This document shows positions 8,200 through 16,995 of a DNA stretch of 64,000 nucleotides, piece after piece (positions within the stretch are counted from its first letter, which is position 1; each line of letters begins with the position of its first letter). A program made the translations under genes and the position numbers. The stretch lies in NCBI GenBank assembly GCA_903955385.1, contig CAJBNH010000024.1, positions 1 through 64,000 on the forward strand, read 5' to 3'. The stretch is from an uncultured Myxococcales bacterium. GTDB taxonomy: Bacteria; Myxococcota_A; UBA9042. The notes under the pieces were generated by a model that saw only the letters and a program-made list of their open reading frames with translations, had not been told where the DNA came from and searched no databases.

Positions 8200-9317
8200 T
8201 CCTGAACCCGGACGCGGCCTTGCTCGACCTCACCGCCGAAGACCTCTCGCACGACCTGGCCGACTACGACTTCGACCTGCCGGACGACCTGATCGCGCAG
8301 ACGCCGATCGAGCCGCGTCATGCCAGCCGGCTGCTGGTGCTCAACCGGCATTCGGGCGTCGTGGACCATCGAGGGGTTGCTGACTTACCGACGCTGCTGA
8401 CTCCGGGGACCCTGCTGGTGGTCAACGACACGCGGGTGGTGCCGGCGCGGCTGCTGGCGCACAAGGACACCGGTGGCAAGGTCGAGCTGCTGCTGACCCG
8501 GCCGTTCGCGAGTGAGGGCGCGGACCTCACGGGCCATGAGGTGCTGGTCAAGTCGAGCAAGGGGCTGCACGTGGGGCAGAAGCTGCTTCTGGACGGCGTG
8601 ACGGCGGGTCCCACCGCCCGCGTGATGGCGGTCGAGGCGGGCGGCAAGGCGCGGGTCGACTTTGCGGGCGTGGCGAACCTGACCGACCTGCTGGAAGGTT
8701 GGGGCCATGTGCCGCTGCCGCCGTACATCCGAGGCGGCAAGGACGACCCGTCGATCGACAGGCCGCGCTACCAATGCACGTTTGCGGACCGACCGGGAGC
8801 CGTCGCTGCTCCCACGGCGGGATTGCACCTGTCGCAGGCCTTGTTGCAGGACCTCGCAAGTGCGGGCATCGAGCTGTGTCGGATCACGCTGCACGTCGGT
8901 CCGGGGACCTTTCTGCCGGTGCGAACCGACGATCTGAGGCAGCACGCGGTGTTGCCAGAGCGGTATGACGTCGGGGCGCTGGCGGCCGAGCAGCTGGAGC
9001 GGGCGCGGCGGGCCGGGCGGCCGATTGTGGCGGTGGGGACGACGACGACCCGAACCTTGGAGACCGTGATCCTGCGCAACGACGGCGTGTTTCGCGAGAG
9101 CTGTGGGGACGCCGACCTGACGATCCTGCCCGGCCACCGCTTCGGCGGGATCCGCGGGCTGATGACGAACTTTCACTTGCCGAAGTCCAGCCTGCTGGTG
9201 CTGGTGTGCAGCTTCGCCGGAAGGTCGCGGGTGCTTGCTGCCTACCGACAGGCCGTGGCCGAGCGTTACCGCTTCTACTCGTACGGCGACGCGATGCTGA
9301 TCCGCGAGGACCCATGA
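8196..9317 (+). CDS. queA: S-adenosylmethionine:tRNA ribosyltransferase-isomerase QueA
   Basis: 373 residues. QueA transfers and isomerises the ribosyl part of SAM onto preQ1 in tRNA to form epoxyqueuosine. Family signatures are present: DYDFDLPDDLIAQTPIEPR near the N-terminus, VVNDTRVVPARL, AAPTAGLHLS, HVGPGTFLPV, GTTTTRTLE, and the C-terminal FHLPKSSLLVLVCSFAG with YGDAMLI. An N-terminal extension of about 20 residues precedes the usual start of the family. It overlaps rsmD by four bases and is followed 28 bases later by selB. Confidence 0.96.
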   Translation: MILNPDAALLDLTAEDLSHDLADYDFDLPDDLIAQTPIEPRHASRLLVLNRHSGVVDHRGVADLPTLLTPGTLLVVNDTRVVPARLLAHKDTGGKVELLLTRPFASEGADLTGHEVLVKSSKGLHVGQKLLLDGVTAGPTARVMAVEAGGKARVDFAGVANLTDLLEGWGHVPLPPYIRGGKDDPSIDRPRYQCTFADRPGAVAAPTAGLHLSQALLQDLASAGIELCRITLHVGPGTFLPVRTDDLRQHAVLPERYDVGALAAEQLERARRAGRPIVAVGTTTTRTLETVILRNDGVFRESCGDADLTILPGHRFGGIRGLMTNFHLPKSSLLVLVCSFAGRSRVLAAYRQAVAERYRFYSYGDAMLIREDP

Positions 9318-9345
9318 AGATCAGCGGGTTGGACAAGGAGGAGAC

Positions 9346-11343
9346 GTGTTGACGCTGGGCGTGGCCGGCCACGTGGACCACGGCAAGACGTCGCTGGTGC
9401 GTGCGCTGACCGGCATCGAGACCGACCGCCTGCCAGAGGAGCAGCGCCGCGGCATCAGCATCGAGCTGGGGTTCGCCTGGCTGGATCTGCCTTGCGCGGA
9501 CGGGACTTCGACGCGACTGGCCCTGGTCGACATGCCGGGTCACGAGCGGTTCGTGCGGCGCATGATCTCGGGGGCGGCGGGCATCGATGCCGTGCTGCTG
9601 ATCGTGGCCGCCGACGAGGGCGTGATGCCTCAGGGACGCGAGCACCTGGCGATCTGCCGACTGCTGGGCGTGCGCCGTGGGGCCGTGGTGCTGACCAAGG
9701 CAGATCTGGTCGATGACGAGATGCTGGAGCTGGTGCGCGAGGACGTCGCCGGACTGACCGAAGGGACCTTCCTTGCGGAGGCTCCGGTGTGGACCTGCTC
9801 TGTGCGCGACCCGGCATCGATCGCCGCACTTCAGAGGCAACTGTCTGCGTTTGCAGCGGATCTGCAGCTGGAGCACGCGACGGCCTTGGGCCATGATCGC
9901 CCGTTCCGGCTGGCGGTCGACCGGGCCTTCACGCTGCACGGACGCGGTACCATCGTCACGGGAACGGCGACCGGCGGCGAGGTGCAAGTCGAGCAGCAGC
10001 TTCAGGTTCTTCCCTCCGGACAGCTGGTGCGCGTGCGTGGGCTGGAGCAGCAGGGGCAGGCTTTTGCGACGGTGCGAGGTCCTGGGCGTCTGGCGATCAA
10101 CCTGGCCGCCGTATCGGTAGACGAAGTGGCGCTGGGGACGGTGCTGGCGACCGAGGGGAGCCTGCCCGTCACCGACCGCATCGACGCCTTGCTGCACCTG
10201 CTGGGACCGGGTCGGGACGAGCTGCCCCTGAGGCGGCGTGCGATGCTGCACGTGGGCACCACCCAAGTGGAAGGCACGATCGTGCAGCTGACGGGTGAGC
10301 CGCAGCTGTCGGGAACCGACGCGTTGGTGCAGGTCCACCTGGATCGCAAGCTGCCGATCGCGCCGGGAGAGGGCTTCGTGGTCCGTGGCTCGCAGGCCGA
10401 CCCTCGCAACGGCCAGACGCTGGCGGGCGGCCGTGTGCTGCACCCGGTGCCGCGGCGACACAAGCTGGGTGATCCCGAGATGTTGGCTGCCCTGACCGAG
10501 CTGGCCCAAGGGGGGCCCGAGGCGCAGGTGGCGGCCCTGGTCGAGCTCTCAGGCGTGCGCGGCGAGACCGAGGCGTCGCTGGCCCAGAGCAGCGCCCTGC
10601 CGCTGTCGGTGTTGGCCCGGGCGTTGCGGCAGCTGCTGGCGTCGGGTCGCTTGCGCAAGCTGGGGTCGCCGCCGCGGCTGTTGGCGCCACCGGCGTTGGC
10701 GGTTCTGGAGGAGCGTATTCTCTCGATCATCCAAGCCTTTCACGCACAGTCGCCCCACCGAACCGGCATCGAGCCGGACCAGCTGCATCGGCTGGTGGGC
10801 GGTTGGCTGGACGCCTCGGCGGTGGGGCAGGTGGCAGCGGGTCTGGTCAAGCGCGGTCGCTTGGAGGCGCGAGGCGCGGTACTGGCTGACATCGGCTTCC
10901 AGCCGAAAGTCGCGGTGACGGCGCAGGCGATCGACGCGGCGGTACTGGCGCTGGCGTCCGCCGGGCTGACGCCGCCATCCCAAGCCGAGCTCGCGGAGCA
11001 ACTTAGCGTGGATGCACGGGAATTGGCGGCATCGCTGCAAGCAGGTCAGGCGGCGGGCAGACTTGTGCGACTGCCGGGAGAGGACTGGATCACGACCGAG
11101 GTGGCCCGCGAAGCGATCGACCGCGTGATCGAGCACTTCGCAGATCGGGCCAGCTTCACGACCGGCGAGCTGAAGGAGTTGCTGGGGTTGACCCGCAAGT
11201 ACCTGATTCCGTTTGCAGAATACTTGGACGCGGAACGGATCACCGTACGCGATCTCAGCGGCAACCGGCGCATTCGCGACAAGGCGCGCGACGCGTGGCG
11301 AATCAGGTCGGCGGAAAAGGGCGAGCAGGGCGCGGAAAGTTAG
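9346..11343 (+). CDS. selB: Selenocysteine-specific elongation factor SelB
   Basis: 665 residues. GTPase that delivers Sec-tRNA to UGA codons marked by a SECIS hairpin. G-domain motifs: [10 protein letters not shown] (residues 8-17), [24 protein letters not shown]. The EF-Tu-like beta-barrel domains follow ([10 protein letters not shown]), and the long C-terminal half holds the winged-helix domains that bind SECIS RNA, ending with [21 protein letters not shown] and NRRI. These separate it from EF-Tu and IF2. It starts with GTG at 9346 after a strong AAGGAGG. selA, selD and tRNA-Sec are not in the window. It converges with the next gene, six bases from its stop. Confidence 0.95.
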   Translation: MLTLGVAGHVDHGKTSLVRALTGIETDRLPEEQRRGISIELGFAWLDLPCADGTSTRLALVDMPGHERFVRRMISGAAGIDAVLLIVAADEGVMPQGREHLAICRLLGVRRGAVVLTKADLVDDEMLELVREDVAGLTEGTFLAEAPVWTCSVRDPASIAALQRQLSAFAADLQLEHATALGHDRPFRLAVDRAFTLHGRGTIVTGTATGGEVQVEQQLQVLPSGQLVRVRGLEQQGQAFATVRGPGRLAINLAAVSVDEVALGTVLATEGSLPVTDRIDALLHLLGPGRDELPLRRRAMLHVGTTQVEGTIVQLTGEPQLSGTDALVQVHLDRKLPIAPGEGFVVRGSQADPRNGQTLAGGRVLHPVPRRHKLGDPEMLAALTELAQGGPEAQVAALVELSGVRGETEASLAQSSALPLSVLARALRQLLASGRLRKLGSPPRLLAPPALAVLEERILSIIQAFHAQSPHRTGIEPDQLHRLVGGWLDASAVGQVAAGLVKRGRLEARGAVLADIGFQPKVAVTAQAIDAAVLALASAGLTPPSQAELAEQLSVDARELAASLQAGQAAGRLVRLPGEDWITTEVAREAIDRVIEHFADRASFTTGELKELLGLTRKYLIPFAEYLDAERITVRDLSGNRRIRDKARDAWRIRSAEKGEQGAES

Positions 11344-11349
11344 GCGGAA

Positions 11350-11784
11350 TCAGCGGCTGCGCGACGGGCGGGCCGATGCCTTCTCTTCGGATGTCTCGAT
11401 CGGCGGCGGCGGCGGAGCAGCGGTCACGACCTGTCCGGCAACGTACGGCACCGGCGTCCACGGGTCCCACCTGCCTTCGCTGCGCATCCGCATCCGAATC
11501 GGGGCCAAGCCGCGGTGCTCCAGCTGCTTGACGAAGCGCTGCAGCAGCGTGTCGAAGTCGGGCGCCTCGCGGATGATGAACTGGATCACCAGGTGGAAAG
11601 GATCGGAACACTGGGTTTCGGCAAACAGCTTGCGCCGCTTGCGTTCTTCCCGCTCGAACACCGTGACCTGAAACACGAGGTCACGGCCGAGCTTGGTCGC
11701 TTCGAGCTGGAATCGCGAATGTTCAGTGATCACGCGGGCCTCGCACGCCGGTTGCATCCCGATGGGCAGGTGGGCGTCCGGCAT
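11350..11784 (-). CDS. Hypothetical protein
   Basis: Up to 144 residues, not recognised. Composition is Arg/Glu-rich in the middle (TVFEREERKRRKLF), with a predicted mixed alpha/beta core and a disordered Pro/Ser/Glu tail (APPPPPIETSEEK). No signal peptide. It is a lone minus-strand gene pinched between selB and the DUF177 operon. The start is uncertain: the ATG at 11784 lacks a Shine-Dalgarno, and a possible promoter (TTGACA at 11812-11807 with a weak -10, GAGAAT, at 11788-11783) would make that ATG part of the -10 region, leaving ATG 11757 as the alternative. Confidence 0.6.
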   Translation of the reverse strand: MPDAHLPIGMQPACEARVITEHSRFQLEATKLGRDLVFQVTVFEREERKRRKLFAETQCSDPFHLVIQFIIREAPDFDTLLQRFVKQLEHRGLAPIRMRMRSEGRWDPWTPVPYVAGQVVTAAPPPPPIETSEEKASARPSRSR

Positions 11785-11859
11785 TCTCGACAGCCCTGCG
11801 CGATAGTGTCAAGCGAGACGATTCGGGAGGATAGCCCCGGTCCCGGCTGCTCGCCGAGA

Positions 11860-11888
11860 TTGACACCCCGCACCCCTGCACCTAGCAT
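11860..11888 (+). promoter_or_regulatory. Promoter of the DUF177-rpmF operon
   Basis: TTGACA at 11860-11865, a 17-base spacer, and TAGCAT at 11883-11888. Transcription should begin near 11895. The -10 box contains the ATG at 11887, which is therefore outside the transcript. The same TTGAC(A/G)/TAGCAT pairing recurs upstream of the PEGA gene and the AgmX-like gene. Confidence 0.65.
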
Positions 11889-11919
11889 GCACGCCCCTCG
11901 AAGTCCCGGAGGCCGTTCC

Positions 11920-12465
11920 TTGCCGTTGACGATCGACATCGCTCCGCTGACGAGCACGCCAACCACCCGCGAGGAATCGATCGGGACGGACTGGTGCGCC
12001 GAACGCTTGGGGCCGGTCTACCGTCCGGTCGGCGACTCGCTTGCCGTCCACGTCAAGGTGTCGCGCGTTGCTGATCTGGTGGAAGCCAGTGGTCGCGTCA
12101 CGGGGCGCTTTGCCTTTGACTGCAGCCGTTGCGCCGCCGAGGCCGAGCTGGCCGTTGACGCCGAGTTCGAGCACCACTTTGTGGGCGAAGGGCAGCTGGA
12201 CGCAGGTGGAGAGGACGACGACGGCTTTGACGCCGACCCGGATGTCAGCGAGCACGATGGTGCGCGCGTCGACATCGAAGAAATCGCCATTCAGCACGTG
12301 CTGTTGGCCCTGCCCGAGGCCCCCGTGTGCGCCGAGGATTGCAAGGGCCTCTGCCCCGTGTGCGGCACCGATCGCAACCGCGAGAGCTGCTCGTGTGCCT
12401 TGCCCAAGTCCGCGGACTCGCGGTGGGCAGGCCTGAGCCAGATCAAGATCGACCCCAAGGGCTGA
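11920..12465 (+). CDS. DUF177/YceD-family protein, rRNA-accumulation factor type
   Basis: 181 residues. DUF177 (YceD) proteins sit before rpmF in many bacteria and affect 23S rRNA accumulation. Seen here: a beta-rich N-terminus, the FDCSRCAAEAEL element, an acidic insert, and the C-terminal Cys motif CKGLCPVCGTDRNRESCSC, typical of the family and likely zinc-binding. The start is set at TTG 11920, with GGAGG seven bases upstream; the in-frame ATG at 11887 overlaps the promoter -10 box and has no Shine-Dalgarno. rpmF follows after 43 bases, the classic pairing. Confidence 0.9.
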   Translation: MPLTIDIAPLTSTPTTREESIGTDWCAERLGPVYRPVGDSLAVHVKVSRVADLVEASGRVTGRFAFDCSRCAAEAELAVDAEFEHHFVGEGQLDAGGEDDDGFDADPDVSEHDGARVDIEEIAIQHVLLALPEAPVCAEDCKGLCPVCGTDRNRESCSCALPKSADSRWAGLSQIKIDPKG

Positions 12466-12508
12466 CCAGCCCCTACCGAGACCGAGTCCGAAGTCCGAGG
12501 AGAATCCG

Positions 12509-12715
12509 ATGGCTGTTCCGAAGAAGCGCATGTCCAACTCGAAGACCGCGATGCGCCGCGCCCACCATGACATCCTGACGCCGCCGACCCTGGGCAAGTG
12601 CCCCGACTGCGGCGCGGCCGTGCGCCCGCACCACGTGTGCGGCACTTGCGGCAAGTACAAGGGCCGCGTCGTGATCGCTGGGCTGGCCGAGCAGACTGAG
12701 ACGCCTGCCGAGTGA
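12509..12715 (+). CDS. rpmF: 50S ribosomal protein L32 (zinc-binding type)
   Basis: 68 residues. Begins MAVPKKRMSNSKTAMRRAHH, the invariant start of bacterial bL32. Two cysteine pairs (CPDC and CGTC) make the zinc-ribbon form. GAGGAGA lies upstream of the ATG. The C-terminal tail is slightly longer and more acidic than usual. It is co-transcribed with the DUF177 gene from the promoter at 11860. Confidence 0.97.
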   Translation: MAVPKKRMSNSKTAMRRAHHDILTPPTLGKCPDCGAAVRPHHVCGTCGKYKGRVVIAGLAEQTETPAE

Positions 12716-12740
12716 CCCGGTCCCCGCGAAGGACCAGCCC

Positions 12741-13964
12741 ATGTCGCGTCGCCCCCCCGTGATGCTCTGCCCCGAGTGGGCCCCGTGGCTGTTCGCTGCA
12801 GCCCTGGGTGCATCGGCTTGCGCGACCGAAGGCAGCGACACCCCCGCTTCCACCTCCGACGTCAGCTCCGGCGACGCGACCGACGTCTCGTCCGTACCTT
12901 GGACGGGACCGCTGCTGGTCGACGTGAAAGACCGAGCCGTCACCTTCCGCTGGGAAGAGGACGAATTCCTCTCGCATTGTCTGGTGTTCCGGCAGCAGAA
13001 GTCCGGCGCCACCAAGCCGGTCGAAGTGCTGCTGTGCCCGAAGAAGCCGGCGCAGACCACCGTCACGATTGGGGATGGTCAGGCGACGGGCGTGGACTAC
13101 CCGTGGACCGCGATGGCCGGCTTTCAGCAGGGGCCGGCGACGTGGGAGCTGCGCGGCGGCGACCAGCTCGGCTGGGCTGCGACCCCGGTCTCGTCCGGAA
13201 ACCTGAATCTGGGTCCGCACTTCAACGGGCCGTGCGTGTCGCAGCAGGCGAAAGCCACCGGATTGCAGGAGTGGCACGCCAAGGCTCCCGTCAAGCTGGA
13301 CGTGTCGGTCAAGCTGGGCGTTGCCGTGCGGCAGACGGTGGAAGTTTCGACGCCTGAGATCTGGGTCGACTCGATCCCGACCCAAGGCAGCACGTCGCCC
13401 GGTGGAACCTTGCAGTTCGCCTACACATTCGACACGCCGGGGATGTACACGGTCGAAGTCAATGATCTGGGCGGCGGCGCGGTGCTGAACTGCGCAGTCT
13501 ACGTCGGCGCGGCGGTGCCCTTGGTGCCGGTCGAGGTCAGCGGAGGCAAGGGACTCGCCGCAGCGCCGTCGGCAGACCAGTTGGCGTCCATGCGGCAGAA
13601 GCTGCTCGCGCTGGTCAATGCGGAGCGCGCCACGGTCGGGCTGGCACCGCTGCAACTGAACGACAAGCTCAACGAGATCGCCCAGTACCACTCGGACAAC
13701 ATGAGCAAGCTCAAGTTCTTCGGCCACACCGACCCGATGGGGATGGGGCCGGGCGAGCGCGCAGCAAAGTTCGGCTTCACCGACGCCATCGGCGAGAACA
13801 TCGCGATGGACATGAGCGTCGAGGGCGCCCACAACGGCCTGTTTTGGAGTGCCGGGCATCGCAGCAACATGCTCGGAAAGACATGGGGCAGAGCCGGCTT
13901 CGGTTTCGCCAAGGCAGGAGACGGCCCCAGCTTGCTGGTGACCGAGAACTTTTCGACCCCGTGA
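12741..13964 (+). CDS. CAP/SCP-domain (PR-1-like) lipoprotein
   Basis: 407 residues. N-terminal lipoprotein signal ending in LGASAC, a Ser/Thr/Asp-rich linker, a beta-rich middle region with an immunoglobulin-like segment (GGTLQFAYTFDTPGMYTVEVND, in part), and a C-terminal CAP domain (about 280-407) with LVNAERATVGLAPL, YHSDNMSKLKFFGHTDPMG, GENIAMD and FWSAGHRSNML. The His and Glu residues of the CAP cavity are present. CAP proteins are secreted and often bind lipids or glycans; the function here is unknown. It sits between rpmF and rpiB with a GAAGGA ribosome site. Confidence 0.88.
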   Translation: MSRRPPVMLCPEWAPWLFAAALGASACATEGSDTPASTSDVSSGDATDVSSVPWTGPLLVDVKDRAVTFRWEEDEFLSHCLVFRQQKSGATKPVEVLLCPKKPAQTTVTIGDGQATGVDYPWTAMAGFQQGPATWELRGGDQLGWAATPVSSGNLNLGPHFNGPCVSQQAKATGLQEWHAKAPVKLDVSVKLGVAVRQTVEVSTPEIWVDSIPTQGSTSPGGTLQFAYTFDTPGMYTVEVNDLGGGAVLNCAVYVGAAVPLVPVEVSGGKGLAAAPSADQLASMRQKLLALVNAERATVGLAPLQLNDKLNEIAQYHSDNMSKLKFFGHTDPMGMGPGERAAKFGFTDAIGENIAMDMSVEGAHNGLFWSAGHRSNMLGKTWGRAGFGFAKAGDGPSLLVTENFSTP

Positions 13965-14001
13965 CCCGTCCCGACCCCGTTCGGGTCGTCAGGAAGCCGC
14001 C

Positions 14002-14436
14002 ATGCGCATCGCCCTTGCCTCGGACCACGCCGCAGTCGCCCTTCGGCAGGCGATTGGCCAGCACTTGCAGAAGCTTGGCCACACGATCGAGGACTTGGGC
14101 TGTGACGCCGACGACCGCGTCGACTACCCGCAGTACGCGGCTGCCGTCGCTGGTGCGGTGCTGCACGGCGGTTGCGACAAGGGCGTCCTGCTTTGCGGCA
14201 CCGGCATCGGTATGAGCATCGTTGCCAACAAGTTCGAGGGGATACGCGCGGCGCTGGTGCATGACGTGACAACCGCGCGACTCGCCTCTGAGCACAACGC
14301 CGCCAACGTCCTGTGCCTGGGCGCGCGCACGACGGGGCCGCTGGTCGCCACCGAGTGCGTGACGGTGTGGATTGAGACGCCGTTCGATGCGCGCCATCAG
14401 GTGCGCCTGGACCTCATCGCCAAGATCGAGGGCTGA
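14002..14436 (+). CDS. rpiB: Ribose-5-phosphate isomerase B
   Basis: 144 residues, the usual RpiB length. It interconverts ribose 5-phosphate and ribulose 5-phosphate in the pentose phosphate pathway. Signatures: IALASDHAAVALR at the N-terminus, VDYPQYA, the catalytic-Cys motif GVLLCGTGIGMSI with NKFEGIRAAL, and SEHNAANVLCLGAR. It heads rpiB-nrdR-ribD-ribE, an order common in proteobacteria, where ribulose 5-phosphate also feeds riboflavin synthesis. Confidence 0.96.
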   Translation: MRIALASDHAAVALRQAIGQHLQKLGHTIEDLGCDADDRVDYPQYAAAVAGAVLHGGCDKGVLLCGTGIGMSIVANKFEGIRAALVHDVTTARLASEHNAANVLCLGARTTGPLVATECVTVWIETPFDARHQVRLDLIAKIEG

Positions 14437-14460
14437 GCCCACAGAGAGGAGCGAGCCACC

Positions 14461-14934
14461 ATGCGCTGCCCCCGGTGCACCCACCCGTCCGACCGCGTCG
14501 TGGATTCCCGCGTCACGCCTTTGGGAGACGCGATTCGCCGTCGCCGGGAGTGCGAGCAGTGCGGGCATCGCTTCACGACCTATGAGCGCGTCGAGATCCA
14601 ACCGTTGCTGGTCGTGAAGAAGGACGGGGTGCGCGAGGCGTTTCTGGCCGACAAGCTGTTGAACGGGATGCTGAAAGCCCTGCATCGTCGCCCTGTGCCC
14701 GCCGATGTGTGCCACGAGTTTGTGAGCGGCCTGGAGCAGAAGCTGGTCGACGCTGGTGTGCGAGAGATCACGTCTTCCGAGCTGGGGGACAGGGTGATGG
14801 AGTTCCTGAAGCGGCAGGATCACATCGCGTATGTGCGGTTTGCCAGCGTCTATCGAGAGTTTCGCGACATTACCGAGCTGTTGCAGGAAGTGCGCGGACT
14901 GGCTGAGGCGCCGCCGGAGGTGACCGAGCCGTGA
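14461..14934 (+). CDS. nrdR: Transcriptional repressor NrdR
   Basis: 157 residues. NrdR is an ATP/dATP-sensing repressor of ribonucleotide reductase genes. It has the N-terminal zinc ribbon (C3, C6, C31, C34; MRCPRC and CEQCGHRFTTYER) and the ATP-cone domain from about residue 46 (VVKKDGVREAF). No NrdR-box pair or nrd gene is in the window, so its targets lie elsewhere. AGAGGAG precedes the ATG. The stop overlaps the GTG start of ribD (GTGA). Confidence 0.96.
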   Translation: MRCPRCTHPSDRVVDSRVTPLGDAIRRRRECEQCGHRFTTYERVEIQPLLVVKKDGVREAFLADKLLNGMLKALHRRPVPADVCHEFVSGLEQKLVDAGVREITSSELGDRVMEFLKRQDHIAYVRFASVYREFRDITELLQEVRGLAEAPPEVTEP

Positions 14935-16109
14935 TCTCCCGCGACGATGCCACTTGGATGCGGCGAGCCGTCGAGCTGGGTGCGCGAGGGACGCGGGACG
15001 TGCGCCCGAATCCCCTTGTGGGCTGCGTGATTGTCCAAGACGGTCAGGAGATTGCGAGCGGCTGGCACGCCAAGGTGGGGGGGCCTCACGCTGAGGCCGC
15101 TGCGCTTGCCGAGCTTGCCGGGCAGGCCCCCGGGGCGACCGCGTACGTGACGCTGGAACCCTGTGCGCACTTTGGTCGCACCCCACCGTGTGCCCAAGCA
15201 CTTGTTCATGCTGGGATTGCTCGCGTCGTGATCGGCGCGCTGGACCCGAATCCTCAGGCGGCGGGCGGCGTGGCGACCTTGCGGGCGGCAGGCGTCGAGG
15301 TGGTCACAGGAGTCGAGGAGGAGGCCTGCCGCGCGCTGGCCGAGGTGTTCCTGACGCGCATGGAGCGTGGGCGACCGCTGGTGCAGGCGAAGCTGGCCAT
15401 GACGCTGGACGGGCGCATCGCCGCCAAGGACGGCACTTCCCGGTGGATCTCGGGGCCCGAAGCGCGGCGGCGCGTGCATCTGTGGCGGGCCGAAGCCGAG
15501 GCCGTCCTGACGGGCAGCGGTACGGCGCAAGTCGATGATCCGACGCTGGATGTGCGCGACGTGGATGACCCGTCCACCGCAAGCCAGCCCCTGCGCGTGG
15601 TGCTGGACCGGCGCTTGCGGCTGGACCCGGAGAGTCGTCTGGCTGACACCGCGCGACAGCGGACGCTCGTGTTCGTCGATGACCCGGTAGTGCTGGCGAC
15701 GGACCGTGCGCGGGCGTTGCGCGACCGCGGCGTCGAGCTGGTGTGCCTGGTGGCGGGGACGGCCCCAACTGTAGGTGACGTCGACGGATCCTGGTTGACC
15801 GACGTGCTGCGTGCGCTGGCTGCCCGCGGCGTGCACCACGTTCTGGCAGAGGCGGGACCTGGGCTGACGTCGGCGCTGCTGCGACAAGACTTGGTGGACC
15901 GGCTGGACCTGTTCATCGCACCGAAATTGTTGGGCGCTGGCGTGCCGGTCGTCGGCGACCTTGGCGTTGCATCGCTGGATCAGGCCCTGCAGTGGCGGTT
16001 GGATGGGACAGAGAGGCTGGGCGACGACGTGCTCCTGACGCTGCGTCCGCGGCGGACAGTCAGCAACATCCACAGAAATTCACCCTTCGGGCAGTCGCCC
16101 GCGCGCTGA
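14931..16109 (+). CDS. ribD: Bifunctional riboflavin deaminase-reductase RibD
   Basis: 392 residues. It carries out the deaminase and reductase steps that turn the GTP-derived pyrimidine into the riboflavin precursor. Deaminase half (about 1-145): RPNPLVGCVIV, the zinc motif HAEAAAL, and PCAHFGRTPPC. Reductase half: KLAMTLDGRIAAKDGTSRWISG, DDPTLDVR, and the C-terminal LAEAGPGL and LFIAPKLLGAG. GTG start overlapping the nrdR stop, with GGAGGTGA upstream. The C-terminal 20 residues (SNIHRNSPFGQSPAR region) are beyond the family core. Confidence 0.96.
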   Translation: MISRDDATWMRRAVELGARGTRDVRPNPLVGCVIVQDGQEIASGWHAKVGGPHAEAAALAELAGQAPGATAYVTLEPCAHFGRTPPCAQALVHAGIARVVIGALDPNPQAAGGVATLRAAGVEVVTGVEEEACRALAEVFLTRMERGRPLVQAKLAMTLDGRIAAKDGTSRWISGPEARRRVHLWRAEAEAVLTGSGTAQVDDPTLDVRDVDDPSTASQPLRVVLDRRLRLDPESRLADTARQRTLVFVDDPVVLATDRARALRDRGVELVCLVAGTAPTVGDVDGSWLTDVLRALAARGVHHVLAEAGPGLTSALLRQDLVDRLDLFIAPKLLGAGVPVVGDLGVASLDQALQWRLDGTERLGDDVLLTLRPRRTVSNIHRNSPFGQSPAR

Positions 16110-16237
16110 CCAGCAGAGGTTTTTGTCGCTGTCTGGCCAGCTTACCCCGATCAGCTTTGCGTTTTCCTGCGAATTGCGATTCACTTCTCGGCCAAGTCGG
16201 CACCCCAATGGCCGCGACCTCTCTCTGGAGGCTCTCC

Positions 16238-16927
16238 ATGTTTACCGGGCTCGTGGAAGCCACCGGGCAATTCCGCTCGCTCACCCGTCAGGCTGGCAGC
16301 GCGCGGATGGCCGTGTCCGTTCGCTGGCCCGACGCCGGCCCCAGCGGCACCCGCATCGGGGACAGCGTGGCCGTCAACGGCGCGTGCCTGACGGTCGTCG
16401 CTTTGGATCCGCAGCCCGCGGGCGAGACGCTGACGTTCGACCTCTCCCACGAAACGCTTGCATTGACGGCGTTTCCGGACCTGGCGTCAGGCGACGCCGT
16501 GAACCTCGAGCGCGCCCTGAAGCTGGGCGACCGTCTGGGGGGCCACATCGTCAGTGGACACGTCGACGGCGTGGCGACGCTGGTGCGCAAGGTGGCGAAC
16601 GGACCCGCATGGGACCTGACCTACCGCGTGTCGCCAGAGCTTGAGCCGGAAATCGTGACCAAGGGCAGCATCACCGTGGATGGCGTGTCGCTGACGGTCA
16701 ATTCGACGCCGGCAGGACACTTCACCGTGACCCTGATTCCGCACACTTCGGTCGCGACGCAGCTGCTGACAGGGCGCGAGGGCAAGCGGGTGCATTTGGA
16801 GACCGACCTGTTGGCGCGCTATGTGCGACGGTTGCTGGAATTCGGAGTGGGTCCGACGGCTTCTGGTTCACGTGTGGACATGGACTTGTTGGACCGCTCG
16901 GGTTTTCTTGCCCCACGCGGCTATTAG
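16238..16927 (+). CDS. ribE: Riboflavin synthase alpha subunit
   Basis: 229 residues. It dismutates two lumazines to riboflavin. MFTGLVEATG is the classic N-terminus; the two lumazine-binding repeats are seen in VAVNGACLTVV and VDGVSLTVN, with LGGHIVSGHVDGVA in between. GGAGG precedes the ATG at 16238. The 128 bases after ribD hold no recognisable FMN riboswitch. ribBA and ribH, which usually follow, are absent; the glycan-related block begins instead. Confidence 0.96.
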   Translation: MFTGLVEATGQFRSLTRQAGSARMAVSVRWPDAGPSGTRIGDSVAVNGACLTVVALDPQPAGETLTFDLSHETLALTAFPDLASGDAVNLERALKLGDRLGGHIVSGHVDGVATLVRKVANGPAWDLTYRVSPELEPEIVTKGSITVDGVSLTVNSTPAGHFTVTLIPHTSVATQLLTGREGKRVHLETDLLARYVRRLLEFGVGPTASGSRVDMDLLDRSGFLAPRGY

Positions 16928-16995
16928 AAGCGAGGCGACCCCCGGCGCCGACGGACGATTTCAACTCCCTGGCCGGTTTCTTCAAGGTGACGCGT

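Noticed and set aside
8884-10509. 541-codon minus-strand frame opposite queA and selB
   Set aside because: It lies wholly within genes with clear motifs on the other strand; composition (Gln/His/Arg) is that of an antisense shadow.
11887-11889. ATG as start of the DUF177 gene
   Set aside because: It is within the -10 box of the promoter and has no Shine-Dalgarno; TTG 11920 is better supported.
16110-16237. FMN riboswitch before ribE
   Set aside because: None of the conserved junction sequences can be found by eye; the region is pyrimidine-rich and unstructured-looking.
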